DNA of 64,000 nucleotides from Rhizobium aethiopicum (GCF_014197535.1 NZ_JACIFV010000007.1:124001-188000); one strand, 5' to 3'. Shown: positions 1 through 8,266, numbered from the stretch's first letter. Program-made: numbers and translations. The notes: generated from the sequence alone by a model not told the origin.

Positions 1-1053
1 GCCATCTATTGGATCAGCGAGTTCAGGCTCGACGGTTTTCGCTTCGACGCCGTCCACGCCATCAAGGATGACAGTTCTGAGCATCTTCTTCACGCGCTGG
101 CCCGCCGCGTCAGGGCTGCGGCCGGTGATCGGCGTGTTCATCTGATCGTGGAAAACGAGGAGAATGACAGCGACCTTCTGAAACGTGACGCAGACGGCGA
201 GGCGAGGCTGTTCACGGCCCAATGGAACGACGATATCCACCATGTGCTGCATATCACCGCCACGGGTGAAACCTTCGGCTACTATGCCGATTATACCGGT
301 GATGCCGGCGAGCTCGGCCGGGCGCTGACGGAAGGCTTCGTATTTCAGGGCGAGCACATGCCGTATCGCGGCGAAAGCCGAGGCAGGCCGAGCGGCCACT
401 TGCCGCCCACCGCCTTCGTGTCCTTTATCCAGAACCATGACCAGATCGGCAACCGGGCGCTGGGGGACCGGATCATGGCTTCGAGCCCGACGGATGCCGT
501 CAAGGCCGTCACATCAATCTACCTGCTGGCACCTGAGATACCGATGCTGTTCATGGGCGAGGAATGGCGTGCGCGAGAGCCTTTCCCGTTTTTCTGCGAT
601 TTTGACGGGGATATGAACGAGAAGGTCAGGAAGGGCAGGCGTGAGGAGCTTTCGCGCCTGCCGGGCTTCGATGTTGACGAGCATCTCGACCCGACGGCGC
701 CGTCGACCTTTGCGGCCGCCAAGCTCGACTGGTCGAAACGCGCCTCATCGGAAATGCTTGAATTCTACAGGACGCTTCTCGACCTCCGACATCGACGGAT
801 CGTACCCCTGCTGAAAGGCGCCGGCGGCGGAAACGGGGTCTATCGCTCGGCAGTTGCAACGCTCGCGGTGGATTGGGCCCTGGCCGGTGGCCGGCGCCTT
901 CATCTGGATGCCAATCTCGGCGGCGAGGCGGCGCCGCTTCTCCAGCGGCGCGACGAAAGCGAAATAATCTTCCGCCTCGGCCGCAGCGATGGAGGCCGAC
1001 TGGCGCCCTGGACGGTGATCTGGAGCATCTCGAAAGGTGAGGGCCTGACATGA
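1..1053 (+). CDS. treZ: Malto-oligosyltrehalose trehalohydrolase, C-terminal part
   Basis: The gene enters from outside the window; about 350 codons are visible in a frame open from base 1. TreZ releases trehalose from maltooligosyl-trehalose made by TreY. The first residues contain the GH13 region around FRLDGFRFDAVHAI, with the nucleophile Asp, and further on there is the FIQNHDQIGNR region that carries a conserved His-Asp pair. The rest of the barrel and the C-terminal beta domain follow, which fits the C-terminal 60 percent of a roughly 600-residue enzyme. The stop is 13 bases before malQ, so the two are probably co-transcribed in a glycogen/trehalose cluster. The family call is firm; the N-terminus cannot be judged. 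Confidence 0.9.
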   Translation, partial: AIYWISEFRLDGFRFDAVHAIKDDSSEHLLHALARRVRAAAGDRRVHLIVENEENDSDLLKRDADGEARLFTAQWNDDIHHVLHITATGETFGYYADYTGDAGELGRALTEGFVFQGEHMPYRGESRGRPSGHLPPTAFVSFIQNHDQIGNRALGDRIMASSPTDAVKAVTSIYLLAPEIPMLFMGEEWRAREPFPFFCDFDGDMNEKVRKGRREELSRLPGFDVDEHLDPTAPSTFAAAKLDWSKRASSEMLEFYRTLLDLRHRRIVPLLKGAGGGNGVYRSAVATLAVDWALAGGRRLHLDANLGGEAAPLLQRRDESEIIFRLGRSDGGRLAPWTVIWSISKGEGLT

Positions 1054-1066
1054 AGGCGATCGGACG

Positions 1067-2995
1067 ATGAAATCCGCCGAACTCGACAGGCTCGTCCGGC
1101 AATACGGGATCAGCCCGACCAGGCCCAGTCCCGGCGATCGCGAGGTGGCGATTTCCGCCGACACCAAACGCAAGATACTCTCGGCTTTGGAAGTCGAGCT
1201 GTCGGGAACCGCACGTCGCGAGACATCTGCACCGCGACGGGAGCAGCAGCCGGAGTGGACGGATAAGACGATCCCTAAGTCATTTCTGCCGGACTTCCTC
1301 TTCAAGACACGCATCTGGGGGATTAGCCTGCAGCTTTACGAACTGCGTTCGGCGCGAAACTGGGGCATCGGAGATTGCGAGGATCTGTCCGATGTGGCCG
1401 ACCTGGCGGGGAAGCTTGGCGCTGATTTCATCGGCCTCAATCCGCTTCACGCACCATTTCTTGCCGATCCCGATCGCTGCAGCCCCTATGAACCTTCAAG
1501 CCGTCAGCATCTCAACCCGCTCTATATCGCGGTCGACCGATTGCCAGGTTTTGTCAGTAGTGCCGAACTCGAACGGCAACTGGAGGGGCTTCGCCGAAGC
1601 GACCTCGTCGATTATGCCGGAGTTGCGAGGGCCAAGCTTGGAGCTCTGCGGGACCTCTGGCGCGCCTGGCTGCAGGCGGGCGCAACCGATGAAACCTATG
1701 AAACCTATGATCCTGTTGATTTCGATGCCTTCGTCACGCGAGGCGGCGACAGCTTGCGGCGCCACGCGCTCTTTGAATGTCTTTCGCTTTCCATGGCGGA
1801 ACGCGGGGCAGGCGCCGGCTGGCGGGGGTGGCCGGCAGATTTCCGGCGCTCTGACAGTGCCGCCGTCGCTGAATTCGAGCGCAGGCATGCGGACGAGGTC
1901 CGCTTCCATATGTGGTTGCAGTGGCTCGCCCACCGGCAGTTGCTGCAGGTAGCGGACCGAGCGCGCGACGCCGGCCTGCGGATCGGGCTTTATCTCGATC
2001 TCGCCGTGGGTGAGGCGGTCGACGGATCGGCGACATGGAGCGAGCCGGATGTCTATATTTCGAAAGCGACCATCGGCAGCCCTCCCGATCCGTTCGCCAT
2101 AGAGGGGCAGGACTGGCATCTTGCCGGATATCTGCCTTCCGCGATCGCTGCGGGAGACGGCTCGCCTTACCGGCGCATGTTAAGCGCCGCCATGCGCTAT
2201 GCCGGTGCGATCCGTATCGATCACGCCCCGGCGCTCCGGCGCCTCTTTCTGGTGCCGCTCGGCAGCAGGCCGGATGGCGGCGCCTATGTCCGCTACCCCC
2301 AGCATCGGCTTCTGCAGATCCTGGCCGAGACGTCCGCGGAGCATCGATGCCTCGTCATCGGTGAAGCGTTGGGAATGATTCCACCGGATTTGCCTGACGA
2401 ACTGGCGGCGGCGCAGATTCTTTCGTATCGCATTCTCTCCTATGAACAGGACGAGAAAGGCTTCAAGCCGCCGGATGCCTATCCCGTTTTCGGCCTGACC
2501 TGCATTTCGACGCACGACCATCAGACGCTTGCCGGCTGGTGGCGCAGCGCCGACATCCAGGATCGCCGCGACCACGGCATCGTGCCGCCCGATCTCACGG
2601 CAAAACATCTCCAGCACCGCCAGCGCGAGCGACGAAATCTCAAGGCGGCGCTCCGCGCTGCCGACATCGACGTGCCGGCTCGTCTCAGTGCAAGGGCAAG
2701 CCGGGAGACCTTGAGAGAATTGACCGTCAGCGCCTACCGCTTCATCGCCCGTACTCCGTCGCTTCTCGTCGCGGTTCGGCTTGCGGACCTGACCGACGAG
2801 AAAAGGCCCACCAATATCCCTGGCACGAGCGACAGCTACCCAAACTGGAAGCCGAAGCTGTCGGTTTCGTTGGAGGGGCTGGCGTCGAACCCTCTGCTGC
2901 ATCGAATTACGGCGGCGATGCGGGAGGAAAGGCCACGGATTCACGCGGCAAGGGAACGACCAGGGAGCAGGCGGATTTCGAATAGACAGGGATAA
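1067..2995 (+). CDS. malQ: 4-alpha-glucanotransferase (amylomaltase)
   Basis: The 642-residue product is a GH77 amylomaltase that transfers alpha-1,4-glucan chains in the cytoplasm. The family landmarks appear in order: SPYEPSSRQHLNPLYI near residue 140, DLAVGEAVDGSATW near 305, QDWHLAGYLP near 347, the nucleophile region IRIDHAPALRR near 385, the acid/base region VIGEALGMIP near 435 and STHDHQTLAGWW near 485. The acid/base loop has Glu-Ala where most members have Glu-Asp. The last 20 or so residues are basic and unlike usual family ends, so the C-terminus may have been altered. treY, the expected partner of treZ, does not follow; if present it must lie upstream of the window. Confidence 0.92.
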   Translation: MKSAELDRLVRQYGISPTRPSPGDREVAISADTKRKILSALEVELSGTARRETSAPRREQQPEWTDKTIPKSFLPDFLFKTRIWGISLQLYELRSARNWGIGDCEDLSDVADLAGKLGADFIGLNPLHAPFLADPDRCSPYEPSSRQHLNPLYIAVDRLPGFVSSAELERQLEGLRRSDLVDYAGVARAKLGALRDLWRAWLQAGATDETYETYDPVDFDAFVTRGGDSLRRHALFECLSLSMAERGAGAGWRGWPADFRRSDSAAVAEFERRHADEVRFHMWLQWLAHRQLLQVADRARDAGLRIGLYLDLAVGEAVDGSATWSEPDVYISKATIGSPPDPFAIEGQDWHLAGYLPSAIAAGDGSPYRRMLSAAMRYAGAIRIDHAPALRRLFLVPLGSRPDGGAYVRYPQHRLLQILAETSAEHRCLVIGEALGMIPPDLPDELAAAQILSYRILSYEQDEKGFKPPDAYPVFGLTCISTHDHQTLAGWWRSADIQDRRDHGIVPPDLTAKHLQHRQRERRNLKAALRAADIDVPARLSARASRETLRELTVSAYRFIARTPSLLVAVRLADLTDEKRPTNIPGTSDSYPNWKPKLSVSLEGLASNPLLHRITAAMREERPRIHAARERPGSRRISNRQG

Positions 2996-3135
2996 GTGGT
3001 CGCCGAGATGAAAGCCAAAGACCGCTGGTCGAAGTCGCCGTAGAGACCGAGGAAGGACGGGCGCCGCTGGGCATCATGAACGCCCAGCAGGCATTGTCGT
3101 TCCCTGACGATCTCGATGTGACGGTATCGCATCCC

Positions 3136-3160
3136 GGAACCTCCACGGGCCTGGCGTGTT
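3136..3160 (+). promoter_or_regulatory. Predicted sigma-EcfG promoter for the small-gene cluster
   Basis: GGAAC at 3136-3140 is separated by exactly 17 bases from GTT at 3158-3160. This matches the alphaproteobacterial general-stress sigma factor (EcfG) consensus as I recall it, GGAAC-N16-18-cGTT. It lies 28 bases before the ATG at 3188, leaving a short leader that contains the AAGGAG ribosome site. It is a sequence match only; no transcript data are available. Confidence 0.65.
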
Positions 3161-3187
3161 TGACTCCATAAATGGAAGGAGAAAATC

Positions 3188-3403
3188 ATGGCACATGCCG
3201 ACCGGAAACATATTGGCGCGGGCGCGAAGGGGAAGGGCGACGGAAGCGGCGCGATGACCAATCTCGACGAGGAAAAGCTTCCCGAGAACACGGTTCTTTC
3301 GAACCGCGACAAGACCCGGCATTCCAAAGAGCGCGGCCTCGACGGCAAGACTGTTCAGACCGAGCAATATTCGGATCACAGCGCCAATCGGAATCCTAAA
3401 TGA
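3188..3403 (+). CDS. Small conserved hypothetical protein, probable stress gene
   Basis: The 71-residue hydrophilic protein starts MAHADRKHIGAGAKGKGDG and is rich in Gly, Lys, Asp and Ser, with no membrane segment or signal peptide. AAGGAG sits at the right distance before the ATG, and an EcfG-type promoter lies just upstream. Its composition recalls small disordered proteins induced in the general stress response of rhizobia, but I know no function. It is the first of three small same-strand genes with gaps of about 10 bases, probably one transcript. An overlapping frame (3172..3399) is a shadow. Confidence 0.7.
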   Translation: MAHADRKHIGAGAKGKGDGSGAMTNLDEEKLPENTVLSNRDKTRHSKERGLDGKTVQTEQYSDHSANRNPK

Positions 3404-3413
3404 GGACAAGGTG

Positions 3414-3596
3414 ATGAGCAGCAGACTACCCCCCATTCCCGCCGACAACGTCAGCAATAAGGGAGCCGGCAAGCCGGTGCGGACCGAGGCAGAGGATTCC
3501 GCGATGGCAGGCGGCAGCGAAAACCCTGAAAAGAAGGGTCAACAAGGAAACACCAAAGTCAACACAACCCATCAGGGTTACCAGCAGGACAGGTAG
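3414..3596 (+). CDS. Small hydrophilic hypothetical protein
   Basis: The 60-residue product begins MSSRLPPIPADNVSNKGAG and is low-complexity, rich in Gly, Asn, Lys and Gln, and predicted disordered. GAGG at 3402-3405 lies 8 bases before the ATG; a GTG one codon earlier is possible but spaced less well. It follows the preceding small gene after 10 bases and precedes another small gene after 9 bases, so the three probably form one stress-induced operon. I do not recognise a domain. Confidence 0.6.
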   Translation: MSSRLPPIPADNVSNKGAGKPVRTEAEDSAMAGGSENPEKKGQQGNTKVNTTHQGYQQDR

Positions 3597-3605
3597 GAGG
3601 CATCG

Positions 3606-3794
3606 ATGTCTACCTCGAAGAAGAGCCCGTCGACTATCCGCCAGGGCGGCCCAGGCGCATCCCACGAAAACGCCAAGGCGCCGCTCGAGATACCGAAACC
3701 GGCAGCCGAGCCGGATAGACGTACGCGAAGCAAGGTTTCCGGCGGCGGCGGCGAGCATGATCGCCACCACACCCACGACGCAAGAGAGAAGTGA
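3606..3794 (+). CDS. Small hydrophilic hypothetical protein
   Basis: The 62-residue protein begins MSTSKKSPSTIRQGGPGASH and ends in a Gly/His-rich tail (SGGGGEHDRHHTHDAREK) that could bind a metal, though this is only a compositional hint. AGGAGG lies 5 bases before the ATG and is one of the best ribosome sites in the cluster. It is the third gene of the probable operon from 3188. No known domain was recognised. Two open frames on the opposite strand across this stretch are shadows. Confidence 0.6.
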   Translation: MSTSKKSPSTIRQGGPGASHENAKAPLEIPKPAAEPDRRTRSKVSGGGGEHDRHHTHDAREK

Positions 3795-3877
3795 GGGACA
3801 GACCTGGCGGTGGAACCTGATGAGCCCAAGGCACGAGGTCCACCGCTTCACATGATCAACATGACGGAAAACAGACC

Positions 3878-4039
3878 ATGACGACCGCATTCATCCTTGT
3901 TGCACTGGCTCTCATCGTCATCTACGCCGGCCCGACATTGCTTTACATCTGCGTCGGTTATGCTGACTACATGATCGAACGGCGCCGGCATTTGCTGGCT
4001 GTAAAACACGCGGTAAAGCGTCGCAGCGACGAGCTTTAG
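3878..4039 (+). CDS. Small single-pass membrane protein
   Basis: A 53-codon frame encodes one hydrophobic N-terminal helix (TTAFILVALALIVIYAGP, continuing to residue 28) followed by a basic tail (ERRRHLL and HAVKRRSDEL), the layout of a small inner-membrane protein with its C-terminus in the cytoplasm. A 9-codon frame overlaps its ATG as ATGA, which could couple translation. The ribosome site is weak (GGAAA). It has no match I can name, and its existence rests on the membrane-like composition and its position in a cluster of small genes. Confidence 0.45.
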   Translation: MTTAFILVALALIVIYAGPTLLYICVGYADYMIERRRHLLAVKHAVKRRSDEL

Positions 4040-4083
4040 CTGTCCGGTTGACGGCGGGCCAGGATTTCATTCACGCTTTGGGA

Positions 4084-4121
4084 CGCCGATATCTTCGGCC
4101 GCCGCCGATATCTTCGGCCGC
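4084..4121. repeat. Two tandem 19-bp units, each a small hairpin
   Basis: The 19-base unit CGCCGATATCTTCGGCCGC occurs twice without a gap. Each copy contains GCCGA-TATCT-TCGGC, a 5-bp stem with a 5-base loop. The repeat lies in the gap between two converging genes (ending at 4039 and 4129), where a bidirectional terminator would be expected. There is no T-run, so a terminator role is a guess. Confidence 0.6.
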
Positions 4122-4128
4122 CGCAGTG

Positions 4129-4362
4129 TCACTCGATTTCGTCGGCACGCTGGGTGATCGCGAAGTCCTGAAGGATGCCGGCCTTTTCAGGATCGTTGCC
4201 GGCATGTGCAATAAGAGCGTAGAAGGCCGCCCGAACGATCTCTTTCTTGGTGGCCTGCGGATGCGATTTCATCACGGCCCTGATCAGCTGCTTCGGTGTG
4301 ATATCGGCTCGCGTTTCCTTCAGGATGGCCTCGCCGAGCTCCTTCAGATCCTGTTCTTTCAT
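4129..4362 (-). CDS. Small conserved hypothetical protein
   Basis: The 77-residue protein begins MKEQDLKELGEAILKETRAD and is acidic-basic mixed and mostly helical, with no signal or membrane segment. The reading GGTGGAAATCGG just before the ATG offers a modest ribosome site. The Ala/Glu/Lys pattern (KSHPQATKKEIVRAAFYALI) looks like a folded helical bundle. I do not know its function. It converges on the small membrane protein gene, and the frame on the same strand at 4187..4405 is a shadow. Confidence 0.65.
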   Translation of the reverse strand: MKEQDLKELGEAILKETRADITPKQLIRAVMKSHPQATKKEIVRAAFYALIAHAGNDPEKAGILQDFAITQRADEIE

Positions 4363-4544
4363 CCGATTTCCACCGGACCCTTGTGTCCGATTTTCTTGAG
4401 ATCATGATGAGGCAGAATGCGCTGCTTTACTTCCTAGATCGCCACCGCGACGCCTCTCCTTGGCGGCCGCGGCCGCCCTGGCCCGGGACAGTAGGCCTTT
4501 ATCTGCGCGTTTGCGCAAGAGAGATTCCAGCTTTCGAACAGACG

Positions 4545-4793
4545 TTAGTGGATCGACTGCGATGTCGGAGCGTTGATCTTGAGCAGATCCGGAGCGGGAA
4601 ACATCTCGATCAATCCTGCGGCGAGGTCGTCGACATCGGTCTTGCCGTCATTGAAGAGCTGGATGGCGGCGCTGCACAGGATCTGGCTGTCGTGTTCGCT
4701 CACCGAGACGCCGAAATGGCGATACCAGCTCATGACGGCCTTCGACAGGCATCTGAAATCCTGCGATAATATCGGTCTGTAGAAAATCGCCAT
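4545..4793 (-). CDS. Conserved hypothetical protein
   Basis: An 82-residue protein beginning MAIFYRPILSQDFRCLSKAV. A GTG 14 codons upstream (4835) would add MRGDDIKRQSWRAF and cannot be excluded, as neither start has a strong ribosome site. The middle has a helix-rich pattern (AAIQLFNDGKTDVDDLAAGLIEMFP) resembling small rhizobial proteins of unknown function. No signal peptide or membrane segment is visible. The 180 bases between this gene and the next minus-strand gene at 4129-4362 show nothing I can interpret. Confidence 0.6.
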   Translation of the reverse strand: MAIFYRPILSQDFRCLSKAVMSWYRHFGVSVSEHDSQILCSAAIQLFNDGKTDVDDLAAGLIEMFPAPDLLKINAPTSQSIH

Positions 4794-4940
4794 GAACGCC
4801 CGCCACGATTGCCGCTTAATGTCGTCGCCCCTCACTCAATCAAGATAATGCCCGCCCTGTTTGATACCAAGCCGCTTGTTTCCTTGGTGCGTTAGCGCAC
4901 GGACCAGCTGTTTCGAGAGCCGTGCCGAGCCTTGCTTGCC

Positions 4941-5213
4941 TCAGGCAAGGACACCCGCGGCAATGGCGGCCTGGATGAAACGTTGGCGCGCCAGTTCGGC
5001 GCTTCCGCGTCGGCGAAGCGCATCGACGCAGCGCCGCTTCGCTTCGAAATAACCGCCGCCCCGAACCTTGGACCAGCGATGGTTCAGGACGTCGAGTGCC
5101 GCGTCCGGACCTTCTATGCGCTGCTGCTCGCTTTCCGCGGTGCGGATGAAAACCGGATATTGCCAAACCAGGTGGAAATCGACCTCGATGACGTCAGCCA
5201 TGATATGATCCAC
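4941..5213 (-). CDS. DUF982 family protein
   Basis: The 90-residue product fits DUF982, a small family found mainly in Rhizobiales: a beta-rich start (VIEVDFHLVWQYPV), a central SVREA-like segment (GPDAALDVLNHRW), then GGYFEAKRRCVDALRRRGSAELARQRFIQAAIAAG. DUF982 genes are often present in many copies per rhizobial genome; the function is unknown. The ATG at 5213 is used; an internal ATG four codons later (MADVIEVDF) is an alternative. The long minus-strand frame at 4840..5166 that overlaps it is a shadow. Confidence 0.75.
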   Translation of the reverse strand: MDHIMADVIEVDFHLVWQYPVFIRTAESEQQRIEGPDAALDVLNHRWSKVRGGGYFEAKRRCVDALRRRGSAELARQRFIQAAIAAGVLA

Positions 5214-5274
5214 TAGGCCATGGCAGGGTTGTTCCTGTTCGAAGAGGAACTCCTGCCTGGTGCCACCGGATTCC

Positions 5275-5299
5275 GGAACAATGTCCGCCGCCTCTTGTT
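5275..5299 (+). promoter_or_regulatory. Predicted sigma-EcfG promoter
   Basis: GGAAC at 5275-5279 is followed after exactly 17 bases by GTT at 5297-5299. The lipoprotein ATG lies 41 bases downstream, a normal leader length. It would drive the lipoprotein and the following ElaB-like gene. Confidence 0.65.
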
Positions 5300-5340
5300 A
5301 CTTGCGCGACAGGCGAATGACGAAATAGCCGGAGGATTCG

Positions 5341-5628
5341 ATGAGGCGGAGCGTGGGACTGGGGCTGGTTTTGGCCATCGCGCTGACGGGCTGCACCAGC
5401 CCCGGCAGCCACTCATCGGCGGGCTTGGCCCCAATTCCAGGCAGCATCACCTATCACGGGCAACCGCGTACAAAGCTGACGAAATCGCCGGTCGGTTCAT
5501 CTTTTCCGCACACCTTCACGGATCAATGGGGGCGGCAAGTCGAGGAGATCTACATTATCCGGCCCGACCGGGGTTTGCTTATTGCCGACCGCCATTACCG
5601 ACCGGTTTTTTCGCTCGATAACGACTAG
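5341..5628 (+). CDS. Small predicted lipoprotein
   Basis: The 95-residue protein has a clear lipoprotein signal: MRR, a hydrophobic stretch (VGLGLVLAIAL) and the lipobox LTGC with Cys at position 18. The mature part (about 78 residues) is short and polar, with a Gly/Ser/Pro-rich region then FTDQWGRQVEEIYIIRPDRG. GGAGG sits 5 bases before the ATG. Asp is not at the position after the Cys, so outer-membrane sorting is plausible. No domain was recognised. It sits under a predicted EcfG promoter and 15 bases before the next gene. Confidence 0.75.
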   Translation: MRRSVGLGLVLAIALTGCTSPGSHSSAGLAPIPGSITYHGQPRTKLTKSPVGSSFPHTFTDQWGRQVEEIYIIRPDRGLLIADRHYRPVFSLDND

Positions 5629-5643
5629 AGAGGAAACCTGATC

Positions 5644-6051
5644 ATGCCGCGCCGCAAGAACACTGTGGGGACGACGCTCGATACCGAAGGAGCCAAGATC
5701 GGCGAACCGGTTCCGAAAGCGATCGTCGATATCAACACCGCCTCTGTCGGGGTCCCCCGTCAGGCCGAGGACGACTTGCGGACAGAATTGAGCGCTCTGC
5801 GGCAACAGGTTGATAGGCTACAACAACAGGTCATCAGTGCCGGGCGTTCGGCGAAGAGCGGCGCCGGAAAAGCGGTCCGCGAGACCGAGGATTTGGTGAA
5901 GCATTATCCGATTTCGACGTTTGCTCTCATGGCTGCTGTCGCGGGTTTGTTGGTGTTTGTCTCACGTCAACTCTCCCCACCGCGCCACCGTGAGCCGTCG
6001 GCCTTACGAGATCTCAGGTATTTTTACGACAGGATGCGCGAGCGGATCTGA
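5644..6051 (+). CDS. ElaB/YqjD-like (DUF883) membrane-anchored protein
   Basis: The 135-residue protein has a long heptad-patterned coiled coil at about residues 40-80 (LRTELSALRQQVDRLQQQV), a basic linker, then a membrane segment around residues 93-110 (ISTFALMAAVAGLLVFVSR). This is the layout of ElaB/YqjD proteins, tail-anchored inner-membrane proteins that associate with ribosomes in stationary-phase E. coli. The resemblance is in layout more than in sequence. Ribosome site GAGAGGAAACC precedes the ATG. It is probably in one transcript with the lipoprotein gene. Confidence 0.7.
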   Translation: MPRRKNTVGTTLDTEGAKIGEPVPKAIVDINTASVGVPRQAEDDLRTELSALRQQVDRLQQQVISAGRSAKSGAGKAVRETEDLVKHYPISTFALMAAVAGLLVFVSRQLSPPRHREPSALRDLRYFYDRMRERI

Positions 6052-6118
6052 CTAGATTTAGGATTGCCAGCATTCCGATTCTGCCTAACTCTCTCTGTTG
6101 GGCAAGGAGGGAAAATGC

Positions 6119-6367
6119 ATGCTCGACGTCCTTATACGAAGCGCTCTCGATATTGTGCGGCGCGCGGAGCGTTTGATCGAAGCGGCGAGAGGGCTGCTTG
6201 ACAGGCATGATCTTGGTGAGTCCGAGAGATATGAACTCGATTATGAGATCGAGCGGCTGAGTGACGCGGTTCTTGCGGTGGAGGAGGCCGTCCGGTCGCT
6301 CGCGCGCAGGAGCGAACGCTGGCCGCAGGCCGCTCGTGTCCATGCGTTACAGACGACATTGCACTAA
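6119..6367 (+). CDS. Small helical hypothetical protein
   Basis: The 82-residue protein starts MLDVLIRSALDIVRRAERLI and appears almost entirely helical, with an amphipathic Leu/Arg/Glu pattern suggesting a coiled coil or dimer. The ATG at 6119 is preferred to a TTG at 6098 because AAGGAGGG lies just upstream of it. No signal peptide, membrane segment or known domain is seen. It lies on the same strand after the ElaB-like gene, but the 67-base gap leaves shared transcription open. Confidence 0.6.
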   Translation: MLDVLIRSALDIVRRAERLIEAARGLLDRHDLGESERYELDYEIERLSDAVLAVEEAVRSLARRSERWPQAARVHALQTTLH

Positions 6368-6574
6368 TTGCGTGACTTTCGCAGGCGCTCGTCGCCTCTG
6401 TAAGCACCTGTTTTACAAGAGTTTTTTTAACGCGCAATAGCGTGTCACGCCGATGTCACGCGACCATGGAAGCAATATATGCTTGATTGGGCCGCTCAGC
6501 GCTTATGATTTCCGGCCGGATGCACTGAAACAGGGGGACGAGGGACAGGGCGCTGTTATCGTTGGGGCATCGCG

Positions 6575-6805
6575 ATGACTTTGAAAACCTCCGGGCAAAT
6601 CTCCGAGCCCGACGAATTTATATTTCCGGTTCACACCCGGACGATTGCTGAGATACGCTATGATATTCTCAACCAGGTCATGACGGTCGTCTATCACGAC
6701 GGCCGCTCGCGCACGACAACCGGTATACAAGGTCCGGCCATGCTGAGGATCCTCGCCCAGCGTCCGCTGGAGCGTTCCCCGTTTCTTTTGCAGACGGTGA
6801 TCTGA
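6575..6805 (+). CDS. Small hypothetical protein, possibly KTSC-like
   Basis: The 76-residue frame contains TRTIAEIRYDILNQVMTVVY followed by HDGRSRTTTGIQGPAMLRIL, which resembles the beta-strand pattern of small KTSC-type proteins (a strand-forming YD...L.V.F..G motif). The Lys-Thr-Ser-Cys residues that name the family are not evident, so this is a tentative comparison. No strong ribosome site is visible before the ATG. The 207 bases before it hold no feature I can support. Confidence 0.45.
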   Translation: MTLKTSGQISEPDEFIFPVHTRTIAEIRYDILNQVMTVVYHDGRSRTTTGIQGPAMLRILAQRPLERSPFLLQTVI

Positions 6806-6907
6806 TCGAGAGCGCCGGCGCGTTCCGCCGCTAAATCGTCTTGGTGGTGCATCCATTTCGGGGGAGCTGCGTTCATCCTGGGTAGCCAGACCATGAAGGG
6901 AACGCCG

Positions 6908-7171
6908 ATGACCTTTCCTCCGCCAAAAGCCGAGGCTCCCGCTCAGCGCTTCGAAGAAGCGAGCGCTGCTGCGCGCGACGCTTTGGAGAAGCTGATCGCC
7001 GCCGCCAATGAAGCCGGATGGGGAACCGACGAAATCTCGGTCGCATTCCTCGAGGCGGCGCGGTTTCTAACCGAAGCAAACAGAAAAGATCCCGATCCTG
7101 CCGACGACCCGGTGATTAGCGACGTGCCAGGCAAGCGGGAGCAGATTGGCCACGGTGAGCTTTTCGATTAG
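6908..7171 (+). CDS. Small hypothetical protein
   Basis: The 87-residue acidic protein starts MTFPPPKAEAPAQRFEEASA. The ATG at 6908 is chosen because AAGGG lies 7 bases upstream; the ATG at 6893 lacks such a site. The protein is helix-rich with Ala/Glu repeats and a Pro/Asp-rich tail; no signal or domain was recognised. It converges tail to tail on the LacI gene with only 3 bases between stops. Confidence 0.6.
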   Translation: MTFPPPKAEAPAQRFEEASAAARDALEKLIAAANEAGWGTDEISVAFLEAARFLTEANRKDPDPADDPVISDVPGKREQIGHGELFD

Positions 7172-7174
7172 ACG

Positions 7175-8266
7175 TCAATTCACATCCCGCTTAGGGCCAA
7201 GTCCACCAATCCTTGCGACGGAGCTGCGTATCACGAGGCTCGTGCTGACCCGCAGCCGTTCCACGGCAAGGGGGATCTGTTCGATGCGGGCGACGAGCCG
7301 CTCGCCAGCGAGTTTGCCCATCTCGTAGACGCGCTGGTCGACGACGGTAATTGGCGGGACGGTAACGCTTGTCCAATCGGCATCCAGGAAAGAAATCATC
7401 GAGATATCGTCGGGAATTGAGAGGCCGAGTGATTGCAGCGACTTGAAGACGCGCAGCCCCACCAGGCTATCCGATGCGAGGATCGCCGTTGGCGGGGATG
7501 AATTCGAGAGCAGGCGTTTGATCACGGCGTCCGTCTGCGGTTGGTTCGTCGCGCCGAGCCGCACGTAGTGAAGGGGGTTGGGCAAGCCTGCCTCCGTCAG
7601 GACGCTCACGAAGCCCTCCACGCGTTCACGCACGGCAGAATTCGATATCCGGGCGATATCGAGTCCGCCATCCTCGACGTCCATGGCCGAAACGTAAGCG
7701 AGATGTCGATGTCCTGCCTCGACCATAAACCGGGCGGCGGCGATGGCGGCCTCGCGGTCATCGCCGGTCACGGCGTCGACACCGAGCTCCGGGATACTCC
7801 TGTCGAAGAGGACCAGCGGCATGCCGGCGCGGCCGACGTGCCGGAGATGGTCGATGCTGTCGCAGCGGGCGGGCGTCACGATCAAGCCATCGACACGCTT
7901 GCCGATCAGGAGGTCGACGGCTGATTTCTCCGCGTCAAGCTTCTCGCCCGAATTGGAAATGATCACGTTGAAGCCGGCGAGCCGAGCCGCATCGCTGATA
8001 CCACGCACCGCCAGACTGAAGAAGGCGTTTTCGATATCGCCGACGACGATCCCGATGATGCCGGACCGGCCGGTGCTCATGCTGCGCGCAAGTTCGTTCG
8101 GCCGGTATTCGAGTGCGGCCGCCGCCGCCATGACCTGATCCTTGATCTTACCGCTGACGACGCCGTAGCCGCCGAGCACGCGGGCGGCCGTCGCTTTCGA
8201 CACTCGTGCCGCCTTCGCGACGTCGGCGACCGTGACTGGACGTTTCGGAGCAGCGGAATCTTCCAT
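7175..8266 (-). CDS. LacI family transcriptional regulator
   Basis: The 363-residue regulator has an N-terminal helix-turn-helix ([20 protein letters not shown], residues 11-30) followed by the hinge-helix region ([12 protein letters not shown]) and a periplasmic-binding-protein-like ligand domain (residues 65-350). It is divergent from the amino-acid-type ABC importer and most likely controls it through the operator-like sites at 8326-8360. LacI control of an amino-acid importer is unusual, since most LacI members bind sugars or nucleosides. The ligand is unknown. Confidence 0.9.
   Translation of the reverse strand: MEDSAAPKRPVTVADVAKAARVSKATAARVLGGYGVVSGKIKDQVMAAAAALEYRPNELARSMSTGRSGIIGIVVGDIENAFFSLAVRGISDAARLAGFNVIISNSGEKLDAEKSAVDLLIGKRVDGLIVTPARCDSIDHLRHVGRAGMPLVLFDRSIPELGVDAVTGDDREAAIAAARFMVEAGHRHLAYVSAMDVEDGGLDIARISNSAVRERVEGFVSVLTEAGLPNPLHYVRLGATNQPQTDAVIKRLLSNSSPPTAILASDSLVGLRVFKSLQSLGLSIPDDISMISFLDADWTSVTVPPITVVDQRVYEMGKLAGERLVARIEQIPLAVERLRVSTSLVIRSSVARIGGLGPKRDVN

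Noticed and set aside
2986..3171. Plus-strand frame of about 60 codons ending VSHPGTSTGLACLTP
   Set aside because: No start or ribosome site, and it overlaps the predicted promoter at 3136; noted only as a possible remnant.
3841..3870. GGAAC upstream of the small membrane gene as an EcfG site
   Set aside because: The bases 17 positions downstream are not GTT.
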